64,000 nucleotides of DNA, taken from assembly GCA_905250115.1 (NCBI GenBank), contig CAJNOI010000058.1, forward strand, positions 131,149-195,148, in the 5' to 3' direction. Shown here in pieces: positions 1 to 12,300 of this stretch (its first letter is position 1; each line of letters opens with the position of its first letter). Made by a program: the position numbers and the translations under genes. Origin of the DNA: Adineta steineri (Eukaryota > Rotifera > Eurotatoria > Adinetida > Adinetidae). Under the pieces are notes generated by a model. The model did no database searches, had not been told where the DNA came from, and worked only from the letters and a program-made list of their open reading frames with translations.

Positions 1-31
1 TTCCCATTAAAACAATTTTTTTTTCGTTTAG

Positions 32-2589
32 TATTGTTTATACTGAAAAATCAAATGAACAGTCAAATGTAAGTTTCTCATACTTAATAAAAAGAATATA
101 TATTTCAAATTATCTTTTCTCTAGACAATTCAATCATCAACATCATATCCAATTGATCTTGATACAATAAATGAAAATATTTCTCAATCCTATTCTTCTA
201 TTGATCCAAAAGATATCTGTACAATTGAAGATATACTTCAATTACTTCGTCAATTATATTATTTAATAAATACCTATATACAAATAAATCCTCATCCATA
301 TCATTCTGATGATATAATTTCATTTGAAAATTATTTTTATTCAAAAAAATTAAATAATAAATTATTACAACAAATACAAGATTCAATTATAATTGCATCA
401 TCAAGTTTACCCACATGGACAGAATGGTTAACACATTCATATAAATTTTTATATCCATGTGAAACACGTCAATTATATTTTCGTACAACAAGTTTTGGTA
501 CATCACGTTCAATTGTATGGTTACAAGAACGTCGTGATGAATTAATACGTACAGCACGTACTGGCGGGTTATTACGTCCATTAGGTGGTTCAACAACAAC
601 ATCAACAACAACATTTTCATCATTTCGTGTTACATCGAATCCAAATGAAAATTCTTCATCAACATCAAATATGTTTGTACCAGAATTTCGTTTAGGTCGT
701 TTAAAAATTGATCGTGCAACACCGATTGATCGTGAATATGTATTACGTGATGCAATGAATTTATTTCATTATCATGCGAAATCAAAAGCAAAATTAGAAA
801 TACAATTTTTAAATGAAGAAGGTACGGGTGATGGACCAACATTAGAATTTTATGCATTAATTGCTAATGAATTACAACATTATTCTCTTGGTTTATGGTG
901 GAATCATGATGATTATGAACATCAACAAATAGTTTATGTTAGAAAATTAGAAGGTCTTTTTCCTATTCCATATGATCAAACATATGATAAATTAGAGATA
1001 ATTTGTAATTATTTTTCATTAATGGGAATTTATTTTGCTAAATGTTTATTGGATAAATATTTAATTGATATGCCATTATCAATATCATTTCTTAAACTTT
1101 TATGTATGAAATCAAAATATAATATGAATTCAGATATATGGTATGATGGTATATTAGATATTAATGATCTTATTGATATTGAACCATCACGTGGAAAATT
1201 TTTTCAAAAACTTTATGAATTAATTGAAAAGAAGAATAAAATAATGAATGATATTAATAAAACAAATGAAGAAAAAAGAGTTTTATGTTCACAATTAAAA
1301 ATTGAAAATGATCATCATGAACCAGTCGATCTTGAACATTTATGGTTTGTTATTTTTATTTTCTGTTAGAATTCGACAAGCATAGTTTGATGATTTAACA
1401 ATAAGGAGAAAAAAATGACTCCGTTAGACAGAATATTACTTCTAATTAAACTAATGACTGCTGAATTGATGTGAGTTTATGAGAAGATTTGGTACAACTA
1501 AAGTTTCATTTCATATAATCAGAGATAAGTGTAGGATACATAAACGGCAATGAAAGTATGAGGAATACATGCATTTAAGAGATTCAGGGCTGTCGTGATC
1601 CTCTCCCCTCCTCAAACCTAAAATGTTCGCGATAGCGCTGGATAGATAAATCCTGTATAATGGGCTGAGTACTAATTGGTATGTAATCTCAGCAGTAAAT
1701 GTCAATCCGAAACTTGCGTTGGGATCTAATCAATCATAATTCTGTTATTTTTATTTTTATTTTTAGCTTGACTTTTGTTTTTTCGCCTCCATCGAATACT
1801 TATGATTATCAATCAATTGAATTAATACCAAATGGATCACATATTGTAAGACCAAGATTACTAATTATATAAATGAGTCTAGTTTTGATTTTTACTTATT
1901 TTAGGATGTTACTATCGATAATGTTGATCAATATGTAAAATTATCTCTTGACTTAATATTTCGTGATGGTATTCGACGTCAAATGGATGCTTTTCGAGGT
2001 AAGATATATATATTTCGAGTTCTATATGTATATTTTGAAAATAATTTTCTTTTAGATGGTTTTAATCAAGTATTTTCCATTGAACATTTAAGATGTTTTA
2101 ATCCACATGAATTAAAACTTCTTCTATGTGGAAATCAATGGCCATCATGGACACTTGATGATTTACTTAATTATATTGAACCAAGTCATGGTTTTACACG
2201 AGAAAGGTTTGAATATTGATTTGTTTTTTTCTTTTAAATAAAAATTCTATTTTCTTAGTCCTGGTTTTATAAAATTTCTTAATGTTATGATGGAACTTGA
2301 TGGTGTTGAAAGAAAATCTGTTGTTCAATTTATTACCGGTTGTTCATCGTTACCACCTGGAGGTAGAAAATTTTTTATTTGAAAATATATAAATAGAAAT
2401 ATTTCTTTAGGTCTTGCTAATCTTCGACCTCGTTTAGCTGTTGCACGTAAAGTTGAAGCTGATGATAATTCCTATCCATCAGTAAATACATGTTATCATT
2501 ATCTCAAATTACCTGATTATTCAAATGAAGACATTCTCAAAGTTCGTCTCATGACTGCATGTAAAGAACGAGGATTTTATTTTAATTAA
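32..2589 (+). CDS. TRIP12: TRIP12-type HECT E3 ubiquitin ligase, 3' part
   Basis: This is the C-terminal part of a HECT E3 ligase; the 5' end lies outside the window. Exons are 32-68, 125-1344, 1767-1845, 1905-1998, 2056-2206, 2259-2362 and 2411-2589, all GT-AG and phase-consistent, with stop TAA at 2587-2589. Seen: the pre-HECT/HECT boundary with [20 protein letters not shown], then [30 protein letters not shown] and the C-lobe [13 protein letters not shown]. The catalytic Cys is the TGT at 2491-2493. This order and wording match TRIP12/UFD4-type ligases, which build ubiquitin chains in the nucleus (ubiquitin-fusion degradation, chromatin proteins). The last residues FYFN replace the usual family tail. 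One intron (1345-1766) is far longer than the others. UBE3-type HECTs fit less well because the 'NYLKLPDYS' context is TRIP12/UFD4-like. An AATAAA at 2755-2760 is the likely polyadenylation signal. Confidence 0.93.
1345..1766 (+). other. Enlarged TRIP12 intron with likely insertion
   Basis: This intron is 422 nt long, while its neighbours are mostly 50-60 nt. It begins with a normal-looking short pyrimidine tract ending in CTGTTAG (about 1352-1369) and ends with a near copy of that tract (about 1742-1766). The sequence between is more GC-rich, for example around 1588-1625, and has no open coding frame that continues the protein. The simplest reading is an insertion of about 370 bp into a formerly short intron. 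No terminal inverted repeat was recognised. Confidence 0.45.
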
Positions 2590-3860
2590 AAATGATTTCA
2601 TTATGTGTCATAATTTTCTTCTAATGAGTGATCTTTTTTTTTTTTGTACACTGTTTTTTTTCGTTCTCTTAATTGAAACCCTTTTCTTCCCCTATATACA
2701 AAAAAATACTACGAAATTATTGGACTTTTTCCAATATGTTTGTATGTGTGTGTAAATAAAAATATGAAACAAATGAATGTTTTCAAAATTGAAATATCTT
2801 GTCTTTATAAAATATAGATTAGTCTATAGATATAATGATTGTAAATAGTAATTGAATGAATGACATCATGACATAAGAATTATTTGTGAAAAAGAGAATC
2901 CTTTCAATATATAACTCATCAATTGTTATGAAAATGTAAAATTTTATAATAATAGAATTGTCTGACGATTATATAAATGTTACACATATTGATTATAGAA
3001 TAAAGATGTTTATAATCCATAATTCGATATGTCATGATGATAGAGTATTAATCATTGATACTATCATATATGATGCATTAAATAATGACTTTACAATTAA
3101 AAATACAGCTATCTCATCATAATAAAACTAATCTGTAAAACATGAATTTACAAGATATATTAGATAATTTATTATATGAAACACTATAGATACGAGGGTT
3201 TTATAACGATGGTAATCTGTTGTTGACATACCGGAAGAACATGCTTTCAATGCATGTGATATATATATATATATTTATAAACCAACAGTCAAATAGCGAC
3301 ATCTATATTAATAAAGACTTCATGATATTATTTCTCATTTTCTTCGAATTCCATGACTAAAATAAAAACTTTTTCATATATAGAATTAAAATAGATAAAA
3401 CAAAAGAAAAAGTGCTTTCTCTTTACTGAAGAGGTATATATTAATGGCAGATATAGAGAGAAAAAAAGATTTCTATTTTTTCACTGAGTGGCAGTGATTT
3501 GTCGAACGACGTTAGCTATTCGCTAAAAATATTTCTGTACATTTTTATTTGTCTATTCAAGCAAAAAAATTTAATTAATTTCTCAAACATTCATTGATAA
3601 AAAAAAAGAAACCTGTTTTTATTAATAATAAAATATCAAAATCTTTATTTTTCTTTCCTTCCTATTTACAACGATAATATTCCGATGATGGAAAATTTTT
3701 TTTTTGATGTTGAACATATTTTTTGTAATGATTCACATCTGATGTAATGAGTCTGATGGAATTATTCGTTGTAAATAATAATTTTTTTATTAATTAATTT
3801 TTTTCCTAAATTTCAGATATACATGGATATTTAATATTATTAAAAATATAAAAAAAAAAA
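2590..3860. other. Intergenic: TRIP12 3' UTR and upstream region of the zinc-finger gene
   Basis: No credible coding frame. It holds an AATAAA at 2755-2760 for TRIP12, a short (TA)n tract near 3260-3275, and a T-rich acceptor ending at AG 3815-3816. That acceptor lies 44 bp before the next start codon and may close a 5'-UTR intron or be a trans-splice site. Confidence 0.6.
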
Positions 3861-5192
3861 ATGGTACATTTTTCTCAATCAATCTTACCTGATATTCCAT
3901 TGGCAACATCATTACCGACAACATTTACATTTCATCCAAATAATCAAATGGATGAACAACAAATTTTAGAACAACAACACCAACAACAACAATCTCTTCC
4001 ATCATCCTCTCAATCTCAATTAAATTCATCACTATCAAATCAACAACAACAACAACTACAACAACAACAACAACATCAATCATCATCATCAAATGATGAT
4101 GGAAATTCAAATCCAAATCATCAAACACATACGAATGATTATGAAACTCGTTTAAGGTTACAAAAAAAAAATCAATATTTATTTTTCTAAAATAAACTTT
4201 TTTTTTTCTCTTCCAGGTGTCCAAATTGCGAAACATGGGTAGTTAATCTAAGTGATCATCTACGAAAAACGCATCGGATAGCATCACCAGTTGATCGAAA
4301 ACCATTATTACGTATGGCACGTCTTGAAAAACGTCGTATGGCTGAATCCGCAAATCATTCGTCGCCTTCAACAACAACTACAACACTTTTAAAAACATCA
4401 CATCCATCATTATCATCAACACTTGTTGTTAATGGTCTATCATCATCACAACATACAAATACAAATGAAATAGAAAATTTACTTTTTAAACATGAACATG
4501 ATCCAAATACTTTACCAAATCAACAATTTTCTGTAACAATACCAGAAAATATTTTACTTAATCAACAATTAACAAATTCTATTGCTCATTATACATCATC
4601 AATAAAACGTGAACGTAGTTTAGATGAACATTTAGAACATACAACAAATGAAATATTATCACCACATAAAAAATCTCGAATAGGTATGATTGATGGTACA
4701 AAATTATCTCAAACAATACAATCATCATCAAATAAATCAAGTAAAAAAAATCGAAATAAACAAGACCAACAACAACAACAACTACAATCAAATCAAACTA
4801 TTATAAAAACTGCAGCATCTGGGATCTTCCCTCAGCAACAACAACAACAACAACAGCAGCAACAATTACAACAAGCTGTTACTTTACAAAATATTGATGA
4901 AAGTTCGGATGATGTAAGTAAAAATAAATCTAATGTTTTTTTTATGTCAAATTTGTTTTTTTTTCTTCTTAGCTTTCAAAAGTATTACAAATGATGGGTA
5001 ATGAAATGAATTTTCTTAATCAACATTTACAAACAACATCTATTTTATTACAAAAACAACTTGATTTAGCACGTGATAGTTTACATGCATGTTCTGTTCA
5101 ATTTGCACGTATGTATTAATGTTATTGATTTATTTCAATTCTATTTTTCTTTTTATTAAGATTTAAAGAGAATGATTCAACAACAAATATGA
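3861..5192 (+). CDS. PolyQ C2H2-like zinc-finger/coiled-coil protein, unknown function
   Basis: Four exons (3861-4156, 4217-4913, 4973-5108, 5161-5192) give about 386 aa. The start is the first ATG after an acceptor at 3815-3816. Seen: an N-terminal Q/S/N-rich region, then across the first junction a CPNCETWVV...HLRKTHR motif (C-x2-C, H-x4-H), which looks like a single C2H2-type zinc finger. Next come a basic stretch (RMARLEKRRMAE), long Ser/Thr/Gln-rich low complexity with Lys-rich patches, and a second polyQ tract near 4825-4870. The C-terminal ~55 residues, starting LSKVLQMMGNEMNFLNQHL, look like an amphipathic helix or coiled coil. Nuclear location is plausible from the Lys/Arg patches. 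If the 5109-5160 intron is not removed, the protein stops at 5119 after R-M-Y. I do not recognise the family; a transcription-related role is only a guess from composition. Confidence 0.75.
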
Positions 5193-6850
5193 TTTAAACT
5201 ATTTGCAGAAAAAGAAACGAAGTCATACTTTGCATATTATTCTATTTTGTTTACGATATAAAATAAAAAAAAAGAAAGAAAGATAATAAATATCGTCACA
5301 TCTCTATTTGTTCATTCGTTTAGTTTTTTTCTTCTTCTTCTTCTTGTTTTATATATATACATATAAGTGTAGATAGATTACAGATTATTATTATTATTAA
5401 AAAAAAAAGAAAACAAAAAATATTAACAGATTTTGTTTATTCTTTCTTTTGCTCGGTTTTTCTTTTTTTTTGCTTTTTTTTTGTTCAACTTTTGTTTGGT
5501 ATTTTTTTTCCCGATATTGTTCGTTTAAAATTGACAAACTACGACCGTGTCTTTGTTCTTTTTTTCTACTCAGTTCTCTTTATGCTTCGTTTTGTTTTTT
5601 TCGTTTAACTGTGTGTATTACAGCCGTTGTTTTTCTTTTTTGATATATACATATATATATATATACGTCTAAACATAAATAAATTTGTTTAGTTGGGACG
5701 AAATGAATAATAAAAAGATTATTGGAGATAGAGAGAGAGAAAGAAGCCAAAACAAAGGTCTTTCTTTTTTTTGGCTAGTTTTGATAACGATTCATTGATT
5801 TTCGTTTATTTAGGCACGAGTGTTTCATTAATAATAGATTTTTATCATATTAGAAATGAAAATTTTCTTTTTTGAAAAAATATTATGATTAAAATGATTT
5901 TCCTTGATCATATAGATTTTGTATGAATAATTGTGATCTATGACTATAGAAAGCAGTAAAAGCGACATTAAGAAGGAATACAGAGCATTCCATAGAGAGA
6001 ATATTACAAAAAAATAGCAATAGAGACATAATAGCACTGACAATGCGACATTCCATTCCATTTAGATAAGCGCATTTTTTTGTCACTCTAAAAATATTCA
6101 TCACGAATAGAATTATTGTTGTTGCTCGATAATCTATCATTGAGTCTTTATATTATATGTGTACAACTATTATTACAAATATCAATGTACCTAATCGTTG
6201 AATTGTGACTATACCTTGATTTCTAAGAGAAAAACAAAATAATGCTTCGAATGGTCTTTCTTAGTAGTCATATAAATCGATATAATATTTTTCAATTAGG
6301 TTGTTTCATGAATATAAATATAAAGTAATTATCAAAATTAAATCTATAATATACATTATGTTATGCATATTTAAAAAGAATAATTATCAACCTATGAGAT
6401 ACTCAATTAATTATAGAATAATATTCGTCTTGTTTTCGTAATTATAAAGGAGAAAACTATTTAGTAGCTAATATTCGTACTAAAAATAACAGAAACTTTT
6501 GTATATTTTCATTGAATGTATTGTACTTAATGATCTCAAAACGAAAAGTGACGGTCATATATACTCTTATTGATTCACATAGAATTTCTGCAATGTTATT
6601 ATTTACATTAGCAAAATAGAGTACTACACATTTTCATACAATGATACAATCCATTAGTAAACTTAATCATATTTTATTTTATATAAAAATTTTTTTCAAT
6701 AGAATCGAAAACAAAATATTAATTGTCAAAATGTATTGTAAATAAAAAAGCAAAACTTGTCAATTTTTTTATATGAGATCATACTAAAAGAAAAACACAC
6801 TAATAAAAGCTCAGCAAAAAAAGAAAAGTCAATTATTATATATGTTTATC
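5193..6850. other. Intergenic, AT-rich, between convergent genes
   Basis: This lies between the 3' ends of two convergent genes. It is AT-rich with poly-T and poly-A runs, a (TA)n tract near 5645-5665 and a (GA)n tract near 5728-5745. Short open frames exist but show no splice context, no recognisable motif and low-complexity composition. No RNA gene was recognised. Confidence 0.6.
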
Positions 6851-7443
6851 TTATGTTGGTTTTGTTTCAGTTGTTGATACAGGAGTATATTTTGCTTTAA
6901 CATAACGATAGAGAACAAAAGTAGCAAGAATAGCAAAGAGAATGAAAACTAATTCAATAATTAATTCTGTAACATCTTCGGCAAGAGCATAAGTATCCTT
7001 AGTAGTTGTGATTTTGTTTGATTCTCCAATAGAATTTGATGATCCATCTACAGTTGGTGAAAGCGTTGCTGTAATTACGCGATGAGGTGCCATATTAACA
7101 ATACGTATAACACCAAAAACAAGTGTTAAAACGAATACACATATAAGAACAATACCTGAAACTAACATTATTATTGTATTCTCAAACCTAGAATGAAAAG
7201 AATTTTTATAAGACAAACAAATTGAATTGTTTACCATGTAGCATAAATTGCTAAACCAATTGAAATGAGAATAAGAGTACCCAGAACGATCATTGTAATA
7301 GCATATGGGTTTGTCGGTCGTCGAATTGTCTCAACAATTCCATGGACAATATAACGAAATAATATACTTGATAGAAGAAATCCATAAAAAACCGTTAATA
7401 ATATTCTTGTACCACGAATTTGTTGTTTTTTGGTAATAGCCAT
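6851..7443 (-). CDS. Four-helix membrane protein, unknown function
   Basis: Two exons on the minus strand (7443-7235 and 7187-6851), separated by a 47-nt intron, give about 181 aa. Splicing joins ...GLAIYATW to FENTIIML. Seen: a short basic N-terminus (MAITKKQQIRGTR), then hydrophobic segments around residues 13-30, 47-68, 73-98 and 135-160. A Ser/Thr-rich loop of about 35 residues lies between segments 3 and 4, and the tail is polar and ends TETKPT. The topology is that of a small tetraspan protein with a large loop, but the CCG motif of tetraspanins and the W-GLW-C-C signature of claudins are absent. I cannot name the family. It is divergently placed relative to the acetyltransferase gene about 1.07 kb away. 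Confidence 0.75.
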
Positions 7444-8515
7444 CGCGTTTAACCAAAAAATGGGTGAATTATTATAATATATTCGTAAATTTATCTACAA
7501 TAGTATATTCAAATAATGACGCAAAATAGTTGAATCAACATATATACATAACTCTCTTTTTCTTCTGTATATACTCATACATTTATATATATTACTCATG
7601 TACATACTCTTTCTATCGTTTATAGATCGAGAACGGATAGAAAAAATTCTCTCCTTTACTATTTTCACTTTATATATCAAATTTCTTTTTTTTCTTCTTC
7701 TCTCTCTCTCTCTTTCTTTTCAACTCATATACATTCACCAACTTATTTTATAAATTTTAAAGGATAAAAACGAAGAGCAATTATTAATTCTTTCTTTTTT
7801 TTATACAGTCATAGTTTCAAAAAAGAACTAAATATAAGATTTATTTTTATTTTTTCTCCTTTCTCAATAAGTGCAAATAAAACATCAAATCGATGAATAG
7901 TGACACGAAATAAAAATGTCGAAAGTTGTATGTAATTTACAATCAATGATTACAGAATAGACGAAAAAAGAAAAGAAAAGTTGTATATTACCGATAGAAA
8001 TTTTAGCTTAAAGAAAAAAATGTCCACTCGAAAATCAATGAAATTTATTTTGTTCATTTTCTTATCACATAAATTTAACTATAAAATATTGCGATAGTTC
8101 TCTTTGTATTTTAAAAAAGCAATTATATTTGATATCAAGATATCATAGAGTAATTTATGTTAAAAAAAATTTGACTTTCGTATACTTTAATTTGAATATG
8201 AATATTTTTCACCTTATCATGATCAATGTTGTGTATGTCAATGACTAAATAATAAAATGCGACATGAAATATTTGAAAGAAAAAAAAATAAGAAATTTAA
8301 TTTTTAATTGTAGATGTCTTATGCTGATTAATCAATCATTCTTAAGAAATATTATAAAAAATCACATGTTAAAAGTCATTTAGCGTCATCTTTGATCTTT
8401 TATCTAACTACTAGCCATCGAATAGAATAAGACAAAAGGATTTTTGTTTTGTTCTATACATTTTCATAGGTGTTATTAGTACTATAGCAAGTATTCTATC
8501 TATATTTTCTAAATC
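7444..8515. other. Intergenic between divergent genes
   Basis: About 1.07 kb between two divergently transcribed starts. It contains a CT-rich microsatellite near 7695-7720 and AT-rich sequence. No coding frame was supported. It must hold the promoters of both flanking genes, but no core element could be assigned. Confidence 0.55.
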
Positions 8516-9251
8516 ATGTTAAAACAACCGATAGTACTTGAATCAAAGATAATAATTCGTAATGCTGTTGAGACAGATTGTGATGATATTATGAGATTAA
8601 TCAATGTAAATTTAATTTAAAATTTTTAATAAATCTTTTTTTTTCATTTATAATATATTTTAGGAATTAGCAATATTTGAAAAAAGTCCTGAACAAGTTC
8701 GAATTAATAGTGAAAGTAAGATACATATATATATGATAAAGAATATTTTTTATTTTATATTAGCTCTGAAACGAGATGGTTTTGGTGAACATCCATTATA
8801 TAGTTGTTTAGTTGCAGAAGGTAATTTAAATAAATAATATTTAATATTATTTAGTTTTTTTTCTAGATCCAAGATGTTCACCATCACGTGTTGTTGGAAT
8901 GTGTCTAATGTTTAATGTTTATTCAACATGGGAAGGAAAATCTTTACATCTCGAAGATCTCTATGTTGAAATAGATTATCGTCAACGAGGCATTGGAAAA
9001 GCATTTTTCTCTACAACATATCAAGTAGAATTCTACTATATTTCCTTTTTTTTCACTTTTATATTCGAACTATATAGATCGCTATTGATACAAACTGTGC
9101 TCGACTAAATTTCAATGTACTTGATTGGAATACAGTTGCATTAGATTTTTATAAATCTAAAGGTGCTATTGATTTTACCGAAAAAGAAGGATGGCATGCG
9201 TTACGAGTAACACGTGATGAAATGATAACTCAATTGAATAAAAATAAATAA
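8516..9251 (+). CDS. Diamine/thialysine N-acetyltransferase (SAT1/SAT2 family)
   Basis: Five exons (8516-8605, 8664-8715, 8764-8820, 8867-9024, 9078-9251) give about 176 aa, the normal length of SAT-family GNAT enzymes (about 170 aa). Seen in order: IRNAVETDCDDIMRLINELA, ELAIFEKSPEQVRI, KRDGFGEHPLYSCLVAE, the central YSTWEGKSLHLEDLYV, the acetyl-CoA loop YRQRGIGKAFF (the Q/RxxGxG/A motif), and VLDWNTVALDFYKSKGA. The family transfers an acetyl group from acetyl-CoA to spermidine/spermine (SAT1) or thialysine and related amines (SAT2 and nematode homologues), in the cytosol. The sequence alone does not tell SAT1 from SAT2. The gene converges on the next minus-strand gene with only 65 bp between stop codons. 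Confidence 0.92.
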
Positions 9252-9285
9252 AAAAAAGCACGAATTAACCGTTTGAAATGTTAGT

Positions 9286-9305
9286 TTTATTTTAAAACAA
9301 ATAAA
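9286..9305. terminator. Overlapping convergent polyadenylation signals
   Basis: AATAAA on the plus strand (9300-9305) lies 49 bp after the acetyltransferase stop. AATAAA on the minus strand (plus-strand TTTATT at 9286-9291) lies 26 bp after the stop of the convergent gene. The two 3' UTRs must therefore overlap if these signals are used. Confidence 0.55.
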
Positions 9306-9316
9306 AACAAGAATTA

Positions 9317-12300
9317 TCAAAGAAATGATGCATTTAAAGTATTTTTCTTCTTATAAAATTGTTGTTGAGGAATTGATCGAAAAAAACCTTGAGTAGTTTT
9401 ACATTGCAATGGTGGTGGTAAACGTTGGGTATCGCATATTCGAAGATCATTTGTTGAAACATACATTTTATCAGGACAAAGTCCTTCTAATACAGGACGA
9501 TTTGCTTCATCAACACGTTGCATATGTTTTCGATAATCATGTACACCTTTTGGTAGTTCAAATGAACCATAATCAAATTGATGTAGATTACTATTATTCG
9601 AAAAGAAGAAAATTAATTAATAAATAAAACGATTTTTTTGTTACTCTATGCTTTCATCATGTGATTGTTCGTAACAAGGTAGTTGAACTTCTGAAAAAGA
9701 ACGTTGTATAGGAAATGAATGATTTAATATTGAACCGTTTAAATTCGGATTCAATGGAGACGAAGTTATAAGTGGTACTAATCGTTAAAAAAAAAGAATA
9801 TCATATTTGAAATATTTTCTAAAAGAAAATGATACCTACCAATTGTTTCATTTTTTCTTCTTAATGAATTTTTATTGCCTACATTCAATATGTCCGATTC
9901 TTTCGTTTTATGACGACATTTAGGTGTTATTGCTATTTCATTATTACGACGAGGATGCTTATTTGATCTATGCCGATGACCACCTTTCGATTCTGCAGTA
10001 CCCATATTATCTGTCTGAATAGATTATTCAATAGTGCCTTTCATATTTCTCTCTCTTATTGCACATAATTCGTACGTGTTAAAATGTGTAACTGATATCA
10101 GTCACGATTATTATAAAAGATACACATATTCTTTTCCATTTGTTAGTAAAAGATATTTTTTTTCCTGAAATGAAAATGTGAATAGAGGCAAATACACACA
10201 CACACACGCACACACAAGAAAAAGAATAAAACCAAGAATAGGCACAAATAAAAACAAAAATATATCACCGTATGTGGGCAAGAAGAACTAAACTGACTAA
10301 AAGAAGTAAATGTACAAAATAGTAATAAACAAAAGAAATATTCTATTCAATCAGATCAATCAATGATCATACATTATGTATAGAGATTTGTAAATGTTAC
10401 CAATCGATCAATCTAAAATTAAATTAAATAAAAATAAATTTTAATGATTATATTTAAAAATATATTAACCTTGGAGATTCCTCGATGAACAAGTGAATCA
10501 ATAAAATATAAATCTTCTTTCGTATCTTGTAAGTCACGTGCATACATTCGCCATTCATCTTCAGTTGGCATTGATCGTTGTCGATCATTTAAACTTATTT
10601 GATGTTCATCAACAGGTGGTAAGTCGGCATTGATAGATGATTCGATTACCTAATATTATAAAAAATATTAGAAGAAGAAAAAGAAAAAAAATTTTTATTT
10701 GATTTTATATTTAAAATCATTTTTTTTTATTCTCTATGAAATCATATGCGAATAAGTTTTCTACTAGAAAAATAATTATATAAAACATACTTCTTTAACT
10801 AATGGTCGGTCAATACGTTCTTGTGCATCGGCAACTGATAATCGACGTGTTTGTAAATTTTCGATAGTTTGTTCAAGTTCATTGATAACCCATTCGAAAC
10901 GATTAAGAATTTCTTTTCGTACATTAATTAAATCACGATATTCGTATTGTTGTAATTCAGGCATATTACTATAATGTTGATCATAATGAGTATTTGACTG
11001 CGTATATTGTTTTAATAAATGTTGACGATAACGAGCCACTGCAGTTATATATGCTTGTAATGTGTCTAATAATCGCTAGAGAATAAAATAACAAATTATT
11101 TTTCATTAATAATGATAAGAAAACTCTATTTACTGCACGAGCATGTCGAATTCGAGGATCTGTTTGAACACCTTTTTCATTCGATTGAAAATTCGTCTAA
11201 ATAATTATATTACAAAGAAAAACAAATTTATCTCTCTTGAAAACAAAATAAATGTTAAAATTTTTACCATTTGATAACTGTTGTCACTATTATCTTTGGT
11301 AGTTGTTGTTACTGTGTCATCACGATTATCTATAATAAATAAAGAAAATAATCATTTTTTTTTCTTCACTTTATTCATTCTTTTATCCTGTCGCTCATTT
11401 TCTTTTCTTTTTTTTATGTTGGACACAAAGTGAAAAATGTTGATCAATGACAGTGTAATATGTAATAACGCCCTGCTCTTGATGTGTGCGTGTTACAATG
11501 CTCACGTTTTTTCTTTGTTTTGCACATAGATTTTTCACTACCTGAGAGATCACATACATGCATGTCATGGAGCAACAAGGCATTGACTAATGTACACCCT
11601 CGCCAATGTAAGTGTTTGCTGACATATAGAGAAAAAAAAACAGAACTCGAAATAATAACTAGCTTATGATTATTCTACGAATAAAAAAGAAATATATACG
11701 TATATATTTGCATGTCACGATACTTATTCACATATGATCTACCTAAACGGTAGACAAGGTCAATATGAACAATGAGGAAATAATATTAAACAAAAAGAAG
11801 AAGACGAAGAAAAAAAAGAAATGAATTATTTATTTTACAAATGATATTAATTTTCAGAAGGTGTACTTATTTATTTTTATGTATAAACGCATATATACAT
11901 ATATATGTATGTATATGTATGAGATGAAACCTTTCATCGACAGACTGATGACGAATATGTCATATGTATATGTCTTCTTCATACATCTTTTGTCGTCAAG
12001 TAGATGATGGTTGTGTAATTGTAAAATGTATTTAAAATCAATGGATCAAACTTTTCAATCCATTGATCAAAATTGATCTCATGCATACATCGCTAATAAA
12101 ACGAGTTCTTACCTTATATGATGGTGCAATTAGCCTATATAGGCGTTTTGACGCCTTGTTCTTTCTCTTTCGTATACATACACACACACACACACACTCT
12201 CTCTCTCTCTCCTTTTGTCTCTCTTTCTGACTGTCTATGTATGAATACTGTTGCTGCTGTACTATAGTTTTGAAAAAAAAAGAAAAGAAAGGCGAGGAAG

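Noticed and set aside
5109..5119. Zinc-finger gene stop at 5117-5119 as the only end
   Set aside because: A good GTATGT donor and acceptor at 5109-5160 extend the coiled coil by ten residues; kept as an alternative only.
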